Shown here: piece by piece, positions 32,895 through 41,330 of the stretch
How positions within the stretch are numbered: position 1 is the first letter of the stretch
Layout of the letters: every line of letters starts with the position of its first letter
NCBI GenBank assembly: GCA_041690255.1
Contig: JAWLHU010000009.1
Span: 124,001-188,000 of the forward strand
Direction: 5' to 3'
DNA length: 64,000 nucleotides
Source: JAWLHU01 sp041690255
GTDB lineage: Bacteria > Bacillota > Sulfobacillia > Symbiobacteriales > Symbiobacteriaceae
Made by a program: the position numbers and the translations under genes
Notes under the pieces: model-generated
The model's input: the letters and a program-made list of their open reading frames with translations, nothing else
Told to the model about the DNA's origin: nothing
Databases searched by the model: none

Positions 32895-34301
32895 TTGGCG
32901 AAGTCTCTGAACCTGCCGCTCTCCCTCTCGCTCACCGATCCCGCCGCCCTGTTGGAGGCGCTGCCGCCCGGACCGGGCCGGTTCCTGCTGGAGAGCGGCG
33001 CCGCCGGCCCCGACGCTGTCCGCCGCTTCACCCTGCTGGGCGCCGAGCCCTTCATGACCCTGGTGACCCACGGGCGGGAGGCCTATGTGTACGAAGAGGG
33101 CCGGACCCGCCTGGTGGATGGTGATCCCCTGGTGATCCTCCAGTCGCTGCTGAACCGGTGCCGGGTGGATGGTGCCGCCGCCCTGCCCTTTCCGCACGGT
33201 GGTGCGGTTGGCTACCTCTCCTACGACCTGGCGCGCCAGATCGAGAACCTGCCGCAGACCGCCCAGGATGACCTGAGCCTGCCCGATATCCACCTCTCCT
33301 TCTACGATGTGATCCTCGCCCTGGACCACAGCACGGGCGAAGCCTCCCTCGTGGTCGGCGCCCCGGACGGGCGGGAGAGCGAAGCGATGGCCAAGGCCCG
33401 CCGCTGGGGGCAGGCGCTGAAGGCAGCCACTCCCCTCCCCCCGCTGCCACCCCGGGCTGGCGGCGGGACGGCCCGTTCGAGCTACAGGCGGAGCGAGTAC
33501 ATGGAGGCCGTCCGCAGGGCGCTGGACTACATAGGCGCGGGGGACATCTTCCAGGTCAACATCGCCCAGCGGTTCGCCTGCCCGTATGAGGAGAGCGGCT
33601 GGACGCTCTATCGCCGCCTGCGGGAGGGGACGCCCGCCCCCTTCTCGGCCTTTCTCGAGATGGGCTCCTGGCAGGTGGTCTCCGGCTCGCCCGAGCGCTT
33701 TGTTACCGTTCACAACGGGATGATCGAAACCCGCCCGATCAAGGGGACCCGTCCCCGCGGCAGGACGCCGGAGGAGGACCGGGCGAACGCCGATGAGCTC
33801 CTGGCCAGTGAGAAGGACCAGGCGGAGCTGGTCATGATCGTCGACCTGCAGCGCAATGACATCGGCCGGGTCTGTGAGTATGGCAGCGTTACGGTGCCGG
33901 ACCTGCGCCGGCTGGAGGAGACGCCGAACGTCTGGCATACCGTCGCCACCGTAGAGGGCCGGCTGAAGCGGGGAGCGACAACCAGCCAGATCCTGCGGGC
34001 CACCTTTCCCGGCGGATCGATCACCGGTGCGCCGAAGGTCCGGGCCATGGAGATCATCGAGGAGCTGGAGCCGGTCCGCCGTGGGGTCTACACCGGGGCC
34101 ATCGGCTGTATCGGCTTCGATGGTCGCATGGACTGGAATATTGCCATTCGCACCGCGGTGGTGAAGGATGGCACGGCGTACTTCTACGCTGGGGGCGGCC
34201 TGGTGGCTGATTCGGACCCGCAGTCAGAATACGAGGAGACCCTCGCCAAAGGGAGTGGCCTGGCGAGGGCGCTGGGGGTGACGCTGCATGACCTTCCCTG
34301 A
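32895..34301 (+). CDS. pabB: aminodeoxychorismate synthase component I
   Basis: A 468-residue chorismate-utilising enzyme that aminates chorismate in folate synthesis. The start is TTG with AGGAGGG six bases upstream. The C-terminal chorismate-binding domain carries IETRPIKGTRPRGRTPEEDR, whose PIKGT Lys is the PabB signature (TrpE has PLAGT), plus LVMIVDLQRNDIGRVCEYGS and FPGGSITGAPKVRAMEII. The N-terminal GAVGYLSYDLAR fits the family. The pabC gene follows with a 14-base overlap. A pabA glutamine amidotransferase is not in the window; the trpG product may serve both. Confidence 0.93.
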   Translation: MAKSLNLPLSLSLTDPAALLEALPPGPGRFLLESGAAGPDAVRRFTLLGAEPFMTLVTHGREAYVYEEGRTRLVDGDPLVILQSLLNRCRVDGAAALPFPHGGAVGYLSYDLARQIENLPQTAQDDLSLPDIHLSFYDVILALDHSTGEASLVVGAPDGRESEAMAKARRWGQALKAATPLPPLPPRAGGGTARSSYRRSEYMEAVRRALDYIGAGDIFQVNIAQRFACPYEESGWTLYRRLREGTPAPFSAFLEMGSWQVVSGSPERFVTVHNGMIETRPIKGTRPRGRTPEEDRANADELLASEKDQAELVMIVDLQRNDIGRVCEYGSVTVPDLRRLEETPNVWHTVATVEGRLKRGATTSQILRATFPGGSITGAPKVRAMEIIEELEPVRRGVYTGAIGCIGFDGRMDWNIAIRTAVVKDGTAYFYAGGGLVADSDPQSEYEETLAKGSGLARALGVTLHDLP

Positions 34302-35121
34302 TCAGCCGCTCCTCTACCTGGACATAGGCGGCCAGGGGCCGGGGTTGATGCCGGCCGCGGAGGCGGCGGTACCGGCGGCCGACCGGGGACTCCTCTACGG
34401 CGATGGCCTCTTTGAGACGGTGCTGCTGCAGGACGGGCGGCTTCCGCTGCTGGATCTCCACCTGGCCCGCCTGGCGGCATCGGCCGCGGCCCTGGGGATC
34501 CCCTGCGATCCGCAGCGGGTGCGCACAGGCGCCTCTGCCCTGGCGTCGGCGGCCCCGGGGGCCGAGGGCGAGCAGGCCCTGCGGATCACCCTGACCCGTG
34601 GCAGCGGCCCTGCCCGGGGCTATGCGCCCCCTGCCTCACCCCATCCGACACTGCTGATCACCCTCAGCTCCTACCGGCGGCCTGCGGGTCCGCTGCGGGC
34701 GATCGCCAGCTCAATCCGTATCTGGTCGGGCTCGCCCCTCTGGCAGCACAAGACGCTCTCCGCGCTCGAAAAGGTGATGGCCCGGGCAGAGGCTGCCCGG
34801 GCCGGGGTCGATGAGGCTCTCCTGCTCAACGAGCATGGCCGGCTGGCCGAGGGTGCGGCGGCCAACCTTTTCATCTATCGCGACGGCCGCTGGCTGACGC
34901 CCCCGATCAGCGAGGGCTGCCTGCCCGGCATCATGCGCCGTCGCATGATCACCCTGACCGGGGCACTGGAGTCTCCGATCGAGCCTGCGGACCTCTCCGC
35001 GGCCGACGGGCTCTACCTGACCTCGGCCCTCATGGGCTGCCTGCCGGTCGCATCGGTCGATGGGGCACCCGTCCGGCTCGGACCAGCGCCCCCCTCCCTG
35101 GCCGATCTGCTCTCTCCGTAG
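34288..35121 (+). CDS. pabC: 4-amino-4-deoxychorismate lyase (class IV aminotransferase fold)
   Basis: A 277-residue PLP enzyme completing p-aminobenzoate synthesis. Family marks are the DRGLLYGDGLFETVLLQDGR N-terminal block, the PLP Lys in HKTLSALEKVMARAEA, and DEALLLNEHGRLAEGAAANL followed by TPPISEGCLPGIMRRR. The aminotransferases for branched-chain and D-amino acids share this fold, but the overlap with pabB makes PabC the best call. The N-terminus has a Pro/Gly-rich extension of about 20 residues before the fold. Confidence 0.9.
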   Translation: MTFPDQPLLYLDIGGQGPGLMPAAEAAVPAADRGLLYGDGLFETVLLQDGRLPLLDLHLARLAASAAALGIPCDPQRVRTGASALASAAPGAEGEQALRITLTRGSGPARGYAPPASPHPTLLITLSSYRRPAGPLRAIASSIRIWSGSPLWQHKTLSALEKVMARAEAARAGVDEALLLNEHGRLAEGAAANLFIYRDGRWLTPPISEGCLPGIMRRRMITLTGALESPIEPADLSAADGLYLTSALMGCLPVASVDGAPVRLGPAPPSLADLLSP

Positions 35122-35178
35122 CCATAGGGACCATTCGCCCATCCGCCGCTTACAGTGGAGAAAGGGGGCGAGTGCTCC

Positions 35179-35490
35179 GTGTTCTTCGGCCTGCCACCCT
35201 GGTCTTCGCTGCCGCCCTGGCTCTATGCCCTGCGCCCCGGTCCCCGCCGCCGCTTTCCGCCCGAAGCGGTCATAAGCCTTCCCCTCACTCGGGCCGCCAC
35301 ACTACTCCCGTATGCTCCTTCGATTATCGAGCGGGGGTATCTCTACTTCAGCGCGGGCAATCCGATCGGCGGTCCCTCGGATTTGTTTCGCGGGGTGGCC
35401 GCCTCCACCTTCCCCTTCTACGCATCGGTCCGGGGCCCTGCGGCCCCCCTCAGCCAGAGCTGGACCGGCCTGGCCGGCTCCCCGATCTGA
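35179..35490 (+). CDS. hypothetical protein, weak coding evidence
   Basis: A 103-residue frame from a GTG with GGGGG ten bases upstream, giving MFFGLPPWSSLPPWLYALRP. It is Pro-, Ser- and aromatic-rich and contains GYLYFSAGNPIGGPSDLF. Third-position GC is lower than in neighbouring genes. A competing frame (35172-35534) also stays open and starts with a signal-like stretch, so which frame is real, if either, cannot be decided by eye. No family is recognised. Confidence 0.35.
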   Translation: MFFGLPPWSSLPPWLYALRPGPRRRFPPEAVISLPLTRAATLLPYAPSIIERGYLYFSAGNPIGGPSDLFRGVAASTFPFYASVRGPAAPLSQSWTGLAGSPI

Positions 35491-35493
35491 GGC

Positions 35494-35742
35494 TCAACGG
35501 CTCAGCAGCCAGAGTAGCAGGCTGGTCTGGGTAGCGAGAATCAGCGGCACCCCCAGGGCGAAGCGGGGCTTCCTGGTCTTGTGCCGGAGCAGGTAGATGC
35601 CCGCCAAGCCCCCGGCCCCACCGCCCAGAAGGGCCAGCCAGAGCAGGGTTGCCTCAGAGACCCGCCACGAGCCTCGCCTGGCGCGCCACTTATCGATCCC
35701 ATAGATCACGAAGACGGCTCCGTTGTAAAGCGCAAGCCCCAT
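35494..35742 (-). CDS. DUF1294 family small membrane protein
   Basis: An 82-residue protein with three hydrophobic segments. The DUF1294 signature is visible as YGIDKWRARRGSWRVSEATL, then LALLGGGAGGLAGIYLLRHK followed by TRKPRF. Function of the family is unknown. It converges on the weak reading frame at 35179-35490. Confidence 0.85.
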   Translation of the reverse strand: MGLALYNGAVFVIYGIDKWRARRGSWRVSEATLLWLALLGGGAGGLAGIYLLRHKTRKPRFALGVPLILATQTSLLLWLLSR

Positions 35743-35872
35743 ATAGAACCAGTCCGGCAGGTCAATCCCTCCTGATCCCTTGACGGGCGGCTGCCCGCTC
35801 CGGTACGCTTTTGTTCGGAAATGGTTCAGGCCTATTATTCCCTTTGATTTCCGACAGAGAGGAGCTCCGCCT

Positions 35873-36625
35873 GTGGCTGTCTATGCGCTGGGCGATCCAC
35901 ACCTGGGGATCGCCGTCAACAAACCGATGGATATCTTCGGGCCGCGCTGGGCGGGACACCCGGGCCGGCTCTTTCAGAGCTGGGAGGCGACCGTAGCCCC
36001 GGACGACATTGTCCTGGTCCCCGGCGACATCTCCTGGGGGATGACCCTGGAGGAGGCGCTTCCGGACCTGCTGGAACTGGACAAGCTCCCCGGCCGCAAG
36101 CTGATGATTCCCGGCAACCACGACTACTGGTGGGAGTCGCTCAAGAAGCTTCGGGCACTCCCCCTGCAGTCCATAGAGTTTATCCAGAACGATGCCATCC
36201 TCCTGCCCGAGGGCAGCGTTCCCGGTGTGGAGGGCCGGGTGGCGGTCTGCGGCAGCCGGGGCTGGATCACCCCGGGCGACCGCTCCTGGGGGGAAGATGA
36301 GGCCCACAACAGCAAGATCTACAACCGGGAGATCGGCCGGGTGAGGATGTCCCTCGAGGCCGGGCGCAGAGCGGGGGCGAGCGCATCGATCGTCATGCTC
36401 CACTACCCGCCGGTCGCCGAGGATCACCAGGCCACGGGCTTCACCGAACTCCTCGAGTCCTTCGGGGGAGTCCTCGTCTGCCTCTACGGCCACCTGCACG
36501 GCCCCGGCGCTCAGCACCGGGCGTTCCAGGGGGTCCATGGCGGGATTCGCTACCGGCTCGTTGCCTGCGATGGCATTGAGTTCACGCCTGTACCAGTCTT
36601 CGAGGCTCCACCAGCGGAGGAATGA
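35873..36625 (+). CDS. calcineurin-like metallophosphoesterase
   Basis: A 250-residue soluble phosphoesterase. Metal-site motifs appear in order: ALGDPHLG (DxH), VLVPGDISWG (GDxxx), LMIPGNHDYWW (GNHD), MLHYPPV and LYGHLHGPG (GHLH). The GTG start at 35873 with GAGAGGAG upstream places VAVYALGDPH at the N-terminus as in relatives; the open frame continues upstream without support. Substrate cannot be read; the group includes nucleases and nucleotide phosphodiesterases. Confidence 0.9.
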   Translation: MAVYALGDPHLGIAVNKPMDIFGPRWAGHPGRLFQSWEATVAPDDIVLVPGDISWGMTLEEALPDLLELDKLPGRKLMIPGNHDYWWESLKKLRALPLQSIEFIQNDAILLPEGSVPGVEGRVAVCGSRGWITPGDRSWGEDEAHNSKIYNREIGRVRMSLEAGRRAGASASIVMLHYPPVAEDHQATGFTELLESFGGVLVCLYGHLHGPGAQHRAFQGVHGGIRYRLVACDGIEFTPVPVFEAPPAEE

Positions 36626-36733
36626 CCAGGGAATTCTCCTTCCCGCTGTCAAGTAGGATGTTCCTGCCTTTTCTTCTCACCCCTTCCTGTGATAAGATTA
36701 TGGGTGCAATCCGCTTGGGAAATGAGGAAAGTC

Positions 36734-37171
36734 ATGACCACTCCAAGCATGGAGGACTACCTGGAGAAGATCTACGAGCTTATCAAAGGGAAGGGATATG
36801 CCCGGGTCAGCGACATCGCCATGGAACTGAACCTACAACCCTCGTCGGTCACCAAGATGGTCCAGAAGCTGGCCGAGGCCGGCTATATCCACTACGAACG
36901 GTACCGGGGCCTCGTGCTCACCCCGGCTGGCGAAGCGCTGGGCGAGGAGATGAAGGGCCGGCATGCCATGCTCGAGGAGTTCCTTCGCACAATCGGGGTG
37001 CCGGAGGAGACCTTGAAGATCGATGTCGAGGGCATTGAGCATCATGTGAGCCCTGCGACAGTCAAGTCGTTGCAGAACCTGACCGGCTTTCTGCGCGAGA
37101 ACCCGGAGGTGCGGGAGGCGCTCATTCGCCACCGCTCGGCAAAGTGGGCGCTGAAGGAGAAAAGCAAGTAA
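36734..37171 (+). CDS. mntR: manganese-responsive DtxR-family repressor MntR
   Basis: A 145-residue metalloregulator very close in pattern to Bacillus subtilis MntR: it starts MTTPSMEDYLEKIYELIKGK, with the winged helix at residues 20-65 (GYARVSDIAMELNLQPSSVT). The six residues that bind Mn in the Bacillus protein are all present at the same numbers: Asp8, Glu11, His77, Glu99, Glu102 and His103. It should repress manganese uptake genes when Mn is ample; none are adjacent. The ATG at 36734 is preceded by GAGGAAAG; a weak TAAGAT -10 lies at 36693. Confidence 0.95.
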   Translation: MTTPSMEDYLEKIYELIKGKGYARVSDIAMELNLQPSSVTKMVQKLAEAGYIHYERYRGLVLTPAGEALGEEMKGRHAMLEEFLRTIGVPEETLKIDVEGIEHHVSPATVKSLQNLTGFLRENPEVREALIRHRSAKWALKEKSK

Positions 37172-37206
37172 AAAACGCCGCCGAAGTTCGCTTCGGCGGC
37201 TTCTTG
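37172..37206. terminator. bidirectional terminator between mntR and the MFS gene
   Basis: GCCGCCGAAG and CTTCGGCGGC pair perfectly around TTCG, with AAAAAA before and TTCTTG after, so both converging genes can end here. Confidence 0.9.
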
Positions 37207-37211
37207 TCTCC

Positions 37212-38408
37212 TTACACGGCCGAGGGCTGGGGTGGCTTCACTCGCGGCGCCAGCACGAACCGGACCCAGACCGCTCCGCTGATCAGCAGGCTGGCTGCGA
37301 CCGGGAAGACGTAGACTGTCCCGACCCGATCACCGATCAGACCACCGAGCAGCGGGCCGAGCATGTTCCCGACGGCGAAGGCCGACTGGTTCAAACCGAA
37401 GGCACGCCCTCGCTGTTCCCGAGGCACCACGATCGTAATCAGAGCGGCGATGCCGGGTGTGACCGCGGCGATCGCGAGGCCGGCGGCCAGGCGGAAGCCG
37501 CCCATGCCCAGGCCGCTCGCTACGAACGCCTGAGGGATCGTCAGGGCTGCGCCGATCGCAAGTCCGGCTGCCACCGTAGTCGTGTAGCCGACCCGCTCCG
37601 CCAGATTCGCCCACCAGGGGGCGGCCACGACAAAGGCGATGCCCGGCAGGGAGTAGATTGCACCGGCCAACCAGTTGGGTGCCCCGGGGCCGATCAACCC
37701 CTTGATATAGGGGACCAACACGGGCTCCATGACCGCCTGGGCCGTCATCATGAGGACGGTGGTTGCAAGAACGGTCAGGAAGACGCGGTTCTTCAACATC
37801 TCACCCATGTCACCGATGATGTTGACCTTTTGCTGGGTGGGGGTGAACTGCTCCTTCACCGCCACCAGCACCAGGAAGGTTGCCACACCGACCATGCCGG
37901 CGCTGACCAGCATCGTGTAGCGCAGGCCGACCAGGTCGGCCAGCACGCCGCCCAGGAGTGGTCCCAGAATCGATCCCGACGGACTGGCCGTAGCCACCAG
38001 CGAGAGCGCTTTACCAAGGTGTTCCTGTGGGGTGGTGGTACCAACCAGGGCGGTAGCGGTGGGAATGAAGCCGGTCAGCATGCCGATCATCACGCGCACC
38101 CCGAGAAGTTGGTACGGACCGGTCACGAAGGCCATGAGCAGGTAGGCCAGTGTCAGGAAGAAGCCCGCCCGAAGCATCATGGACTTCCGCCCGAAACGAT
38201 CGCCCAGGGCCCCCCAGACTGGCGCCATGGCCGCGTTGAACCCGGAGTTGACCGAACTGAGCAGCCCCGCCCAGGCGGCGACCCCCACTACGACACCCAA
38301 CTGCTCCTCCAGGAAGATCGGCATGAAGGGCATTACCATTGTCCAGCATATGGAAGCGATAAAGACGGCAACCCAGAGCAGCGAGACATTCCGACGCCAG
38401 CCTTCCAC
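37212..38408 (-). CDS. MFS multidrug-type efflux transporter
   Basis: A 398-residue major facilitator protein with twelve hydrophobic segments. The loop 2-3 motif is WGALGDRFGRKSMMLRAGFF, the antiporter motif C-like stretch is SGSILGPLLGGVLADLVGLR, and the second half repeats FAVGNMLGPLLGGLIGDRVG. This is the drug:H+ antiporter-1 pattern (TetA/MdtG-like). Substrate is unknown. The start is GTG with GAAGGG upstream, and a promoter lies at 38450-38478. Confidence 0.88.
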   Translation of the reverse strand: MEGWRRNVSLLWVAVFIASICWTMVMPFMPIFLEEQLGVVVGVAAWAGLLSSVNSGFNAAMAPVWGALGDRFGRKSMMLRAGFFLTLAYLLMAFVTGPYQLLGVRVMIGMLTGFIPTATALVGTTTPQEHLGKALSLVATASPSGSILGPLLGGVLADLVGLRYTMLVSAGMVGVATFLVLVAVKEQFTPTQQKVNIIGDMGEMLKNRVFLTVLATTVLMMTAQAVMEPVLVPYIKGLIGPGAPNWLAGAIYSLPGIAFVVAAPWWANLAERVGYTTTVAAGLAIGAALTIPQAFVASGLGMGGFRLAAGLAIAAVTPGIAALITIVVPREQRGRAFGLNQSAFAVGNMLGPLLGGLIGDRVGTVYVFPVAASLLISGAVWVRFVLAPRVKPPQPSAV

Positions 38409-38449
38409 AAGAGGCCCTTCTTTCTACCCATTGTTTTTTCGATATGAGG

Positions 38450-38478
38450 AGTTTATCGTTGAGAACGAAGGTTGTCTA
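38450..38478 (-). promoter_or_regulatory. promoter of the MFS gene
   Basis: On the minus strand TAGACA (38478-38473), a 17-base spacer and TAAACT (38455-38450) precede the MFS start by about 40 bases. It is a good sigma-A match by eye. Confidence 0.6.
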
Positions 38479-38603
38479 CCGGATCAGCGAAAATCCCGTG
38501 CAAACTCCAGCAGGATTTTCCTACCTCCCCTTTGAAATAGTGGAGAGAGGTATTGGCCGCTGGCAATGAGCTGGCCGTGCACATGACGAAAAGGGGAATC
38601 GCC

Positions 38604-39344
38604 GTGTCAAAGAAGCTCTCCCAATCGGAGATCGACGCCCTCGTGGCAAGCCTTCTCACGGGGGAAGCGCCTGCGGAAGAGGCGCAGACTCAGCCCGGGG
38701 CTCCAGAGCAACCGGATGCTGTTGCTACTCAGGAGTCTGCCCCGGTCATAGACGCGCCGGTGGTTCCACCCCCTGCCACGAGCGCTCCTCCGGCCTCTGC
38801 GCCGGTTATTGGACTGACACCTGCAAACATGCCTTTCGAACTGATTCAGGACCTCGGCCCCATTACGCAGGCCGAGGTTGACCAGGCGATCACCAACCAC
38901 GCAAATGCTGGCAGCGGTACCCAGAGTACCCCTGCGCGTGCGCCGGTCAACGCCCCGAGGCCCCAATCCGCCGCCCCCGCGGCGGCAGCCCTGGCAGCGG
39001 CACCGCCGCAGATGGCCATGCCGCCGTCGAATACGAGCTATGCGACCAGTCAGGCACAGGCGGTCCAACAGACCCGTAAGGCGCTCAGCATGGCCGCACT
39101 GCGCGGTGTGCTCATGGATATCGAGTTGACCGTCACTGCTGAACTTGGGCGTGCCAGACTGAGCCTCTCCGACGTCCTCAACCTCGGTCCCGGCTCGGTG
39201 ATCACCCTTGACAAGCAGGCGAACGTACCGGTGGACGTCCTGGTCAACCGGGTACCACTCATGAAGGCAGATGTCCTGGCGATCGGTGAGAAGTACGGAA
39301 TCCGGATCACCGAGGCAAACCTGAACGCCAAAGTCGCTTCGTGA
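38604..39344 (+). CDS. FliN/FliY-like SpoA-domain protein
   Basis: A 246-residue protein with three parts. The N-terminal KKLSQSEIDALVASLL is the EIDALL helix typical of FliM and FliY, which in flagella binds CheY-P or related partners. A long Pro/Ala/Gln linker spans about residues 25-160. The C-terminal 75 residues form a SpoA (FliN) domain: VLMDIELTVTAELGRARLSL, then VITLDKQANVPVDVLVNRVP. The GTG at 38604 with AAAGGGG is preferred. The gene is isolated from any flagellar cluster and ends in its own terminator. Confidence 0.8.
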   Translation: MSKKLSQSEIDALVASLLTGEAPAEEAQTQPGAPEQPDAVATQESAPVIDAPVVPPPATSAPPASAPVIGLTPANMPFELIQDLGPITQAEVDQAITNHANAGSGTQSTPARAPVNAPRPQSAAPAAAALAAAPPQMAMPPSNTSYATSQAQAVQQTRKALSMAALRGVLMDIELTVTAELGRARLSLSDVLNLGPGSVITLDKQANVPVDVLVNRVPLMKADVLAIGEKYGIRITEANLNAKVAS

Positions 39345-39360
39345 CGCCCATACGAATAAC

Positions 39361-39393
39361 GCCGCCCTGGTCTTCGGACTTGGGCGGCCTTCT
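39361..39393 (+). terminator. terminator after the FliN-like gene
   Basis: GCCGCCC pairs with GGGCGGC around a 14-base loop containing TCTTCGGA, followed by CTTCTC. The T tract is modest. Confidence 0.65.
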
Positions 39394-39477
39394 CATTTGA
39401 AAGAACCAAACGGCAGGAGGTTTTTATCAGCGCGGCCAAATGACTTACCGTGCACACAATTCGAAGGGGGTCACCAC

Positions 39478-40212
39478 GTGCGACGGCGTCTTCTCGTCTC
39501 CGCAGCGATCCTGGCAACCGTTCTGGCGAGTGCGGGTGCCGGGGCCTGGGCGGCCACTGGCATTCAGCAGCAGATCACGGTAGAGTACCGGCAGATTCAG
39601 ATCGAGGTCGACGGCCAGCCGGTAACAGTGGATGCAGAGCCCTTCCTCCACCTGGAGAAGGGCCGCGTCTTTATCCCCGCCCGACCGCTGGCCGAAGCCC
39701 TGGGCGCCAAGGTCGCCTGGGATGACACGACCAGCACTGTCCAGGTCTATACAAAGCACCATGTGACATCGACGGTGGTAGGAGAGCAGCGCATCTGGTC
39801 CATGCCCGGAGCTGGGTTCACGATTACCGCCCCGATTGGCTGGATCCGCCAGGAGCCAATGGATACGGCTTTGCTTCACCTCGCCCTACCTGACGCCCAG
39901 GGCTTGAACGGTCTGATCGGGGTCACACGCCTGCCCGCGGACTCTGCGCCCCTGACCACCCAGTTTGACCAGGCTCTGGCAGGCATTGGAGCAATCTATA
40001 GTGACTTTGCGGTCTCTGCCCGAACCGAATCGAACAGCCAGGTAAACGCCGCTGCTACGGCCAAACTGGCGGGCCTGCCAGTCGGCATGATGATTCGCAT
40101 GATCCAGGCCGATGGGGGCCACTGGCTCCTGTTCGGCCTCTACCCGGAAACGGAGAGTTCGGCCACCGCACAGGTGATTCAGCAGATCTTCAACTCGTTC
40201 CGGGCAAGCTAG
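39478..40212 (+). CDS. exported protein with copper amine oxidase N-terminal-like (stalk) domain
   Basis: A 244-residue secreted protein. A signal peptide (RRRLLVSAAILATVLASAGAG) is followed by ITVEYRQIQIEVDGQPVTVD and the stalk-domain signature FLHLEKGRVFIPARPLAEAL with AWDDTTSTVQVY, a module common in Firmicute surface proteins. The remaining 140 residues resemble a PsbP/MOG1-like alpha/beta domain (GFTITAPIGWIRQE). The GTG at 39478 has AAGGGGG seven bases upstream. Function is unknown. Confidence 0.8.
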   Translation: MRRRLLVSAAILATVLASAGAGAWAATGIQQQITVEYRQIQIEVDGQPVTVDAEPFLHLEKGRVFIPARPLAEALGAKVAWDDTTSTVQVYTKHHVTSTVVGEQRIWSMPGAGFTITAPIGWIRQEPMDTALLHLALPDAQGLNGLIGVTRLPADSAPLTTQFDQALAGIGAIYSDFAVSARTESNSQVNAAATAKLAGLPVGMMIRMIQADGGHWLLFGLYPETESSATAQVIQQIFNSFRAS

Positions 40213-40233
40213 GATGATATTGGGGGGAGCCCT

Positions 40234-40350
40234 ATGACGGAGACGTTTCGACCGGCGGTCCGAGAAGGCCGCTCATACCTCCGGACCGTGGGCATCAGCC
40301 CCGCGGAGGGCGAGACCTTCGTGACTGCGCTCGCGCACCGCATCGGTTAG
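40234..40350 (+). CDS. 38-residue small protein
   Basis: A short gene with a strong GGGGGGAG five bases before its ATG, ending in a perfect terminator seven bases past its stop. The peptide begins MTETFRPAVREGRSYLRTVG, and its second half is weakly amphipathic. No family is recognised. The ribosome site, the codon pattern and the dedicated terminator together argue that it is real, perhaps co-transcribed with the stalk-domain gene 21 bases upstream. Confidence 0.55.
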   Translation: MTETFRPAVREGRSYLRTVGISPAEGETFVTALAHRIG

Positions 40351-40356
40351 TTGGCT

Positions 40357-40392
40357 TGGTCGGGCGCCCTCCAAGGGAGTCCGACCATTTTT
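40357..40392 (+). terminator. Rho-independent terminator
   Basis: TGGTCGG pairs with CCGACCA, with an inner CTCC/GGAG pairing, and TTTTT follows directly. It ends the small gene and separates it from the ATPase gene. Confidence 0.9.
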
Positions 40393-40467
40393 GTCATGAT
40401 GACGTGAGGAGAATGACCAAGTCTGTCGACATAGAGAGAAGAGTCCTGGCATGAAAGGGGAGTCCGT

Positions 40468-41286
40468 GTGCTTCACCTTGCCTCCGTTCGCTATCGACCC
40501 GGCGGCAACCCGGAAGGGGTCAACCACTACCCCTTCTCCGTCCCGCTGATCCGGACGCTGGAGACGCTGGAGTTTCGCTCCCCGGTGACGGTCCTGGTGG
40601 GCGAGAATGGCTCCGGCAAGTCCACGCTCCTGGAGGCGATTGCAGCAGCCGCGGGTTGCACGACCGTAGGATCAGAGAGTATCGAGAACGACAGGAGCCT
40701 GGAGGCGGCCAGAACCCTGGCACCGTATCTGAAGTTGAGCTGGAAGCATCGCACGCACCGGGGCTTCTTCCTGCGCGCCGAGGACTTCTTCAACTTCTGC
40801 CGGCGTATCGCTGACCTGCGGGCCGAGATGCTGGAGGATGCGGAACGCGTCGACCGGGAGTACGAGGGGCGGCCCCTGGCCCGAATGCTGGCCCGATCGG
40901 TCTTCGAGAAGTCAGTGGCCGGCATGGATCACCGGTATGGGACCGACCTGAATGCGAACTCCCACGGCGAGAGCTTCCTCAAGCTCTTTCAGGCACGCTT
41001 CGTGCCCCGCGGGCTCTACATACTGGACGAGCCCGAGACCCCGCTCTCCCCTTCACGCCAGCTGGCCCTGATCGCCATGATCATGGAGATGGTCGAACAG
41101 CAATCCCAGTTCATCATCGCGACCCACTCTCCTATTCTCATGGCCTACCCGGAGGCGACCATCCTCTCCTGTGATCAGCAGCCAATCCAGGTCGTTGACT
41201 ATGAGGAACTGGAGCATGTCCAGTTGACGCGGGCCTTCTTGAATGACCCAAAGCGGTTCCTGCACCGGCTGCGAGACTCGAACTAG
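40468..41286 (+). CDS. AAA-type ATPase of the RecF/ABC-ATPase-like group
   Basis: A 272-residue predicted ATPase. Walker A is LVGENGSGKSTLLEAIAAAA; Walker B with the following SMC/ABC-like region is GLYILDEPETPLSPSRQLAL; the switch His is in QFIIATHSPILMAYPEATIL. A classical LSGGQ signature is replaced by NSHGESFLKLFQARF. This is the pattern of small chromosomal OLD/COG3910-type ATPases, often seen in defence or stress contexts but of unproven role. GTG start. The next gene follows after 44 bases. Confidence 0.87.
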   Translation: MLHLASVRYRPGGNPEGVNHYPFSVPLIRTLETLEFRSPVTVLVGENGSGKSTLLEAIAAAAGCTTVGSESIENDRSLEAARTLAPYLKLSWKHRTHRGFFLRAEDFFNFCRRIADLRAEMLEDAERVDREYEGRPLARMLARSVFEKSVAGMDHRYGTDLNANSHGESFLKLFQARFVPRGLYILDEPETPLSPSRQLALIAMIMEMVEQQSQFIIATHSPILMAYPEATILSCDQQPIQVVDYEELEHVQLTRAFLNDPKRFLHRLRDSN

Positions 41287-41330
41287 GTCAAAAGTAACAC
41301 CCAAGGGAGGAGAGCGATCTGCAGCGGGTT

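Noticed and set aside
35172..35534. Alternative 120-residue exported protein
   Set aside because: Starts with a signal-like stretch but becomes Pro/Ser/Arg-rich with no domain and overlaps the DUF1294 gene; left as a competing frame only.
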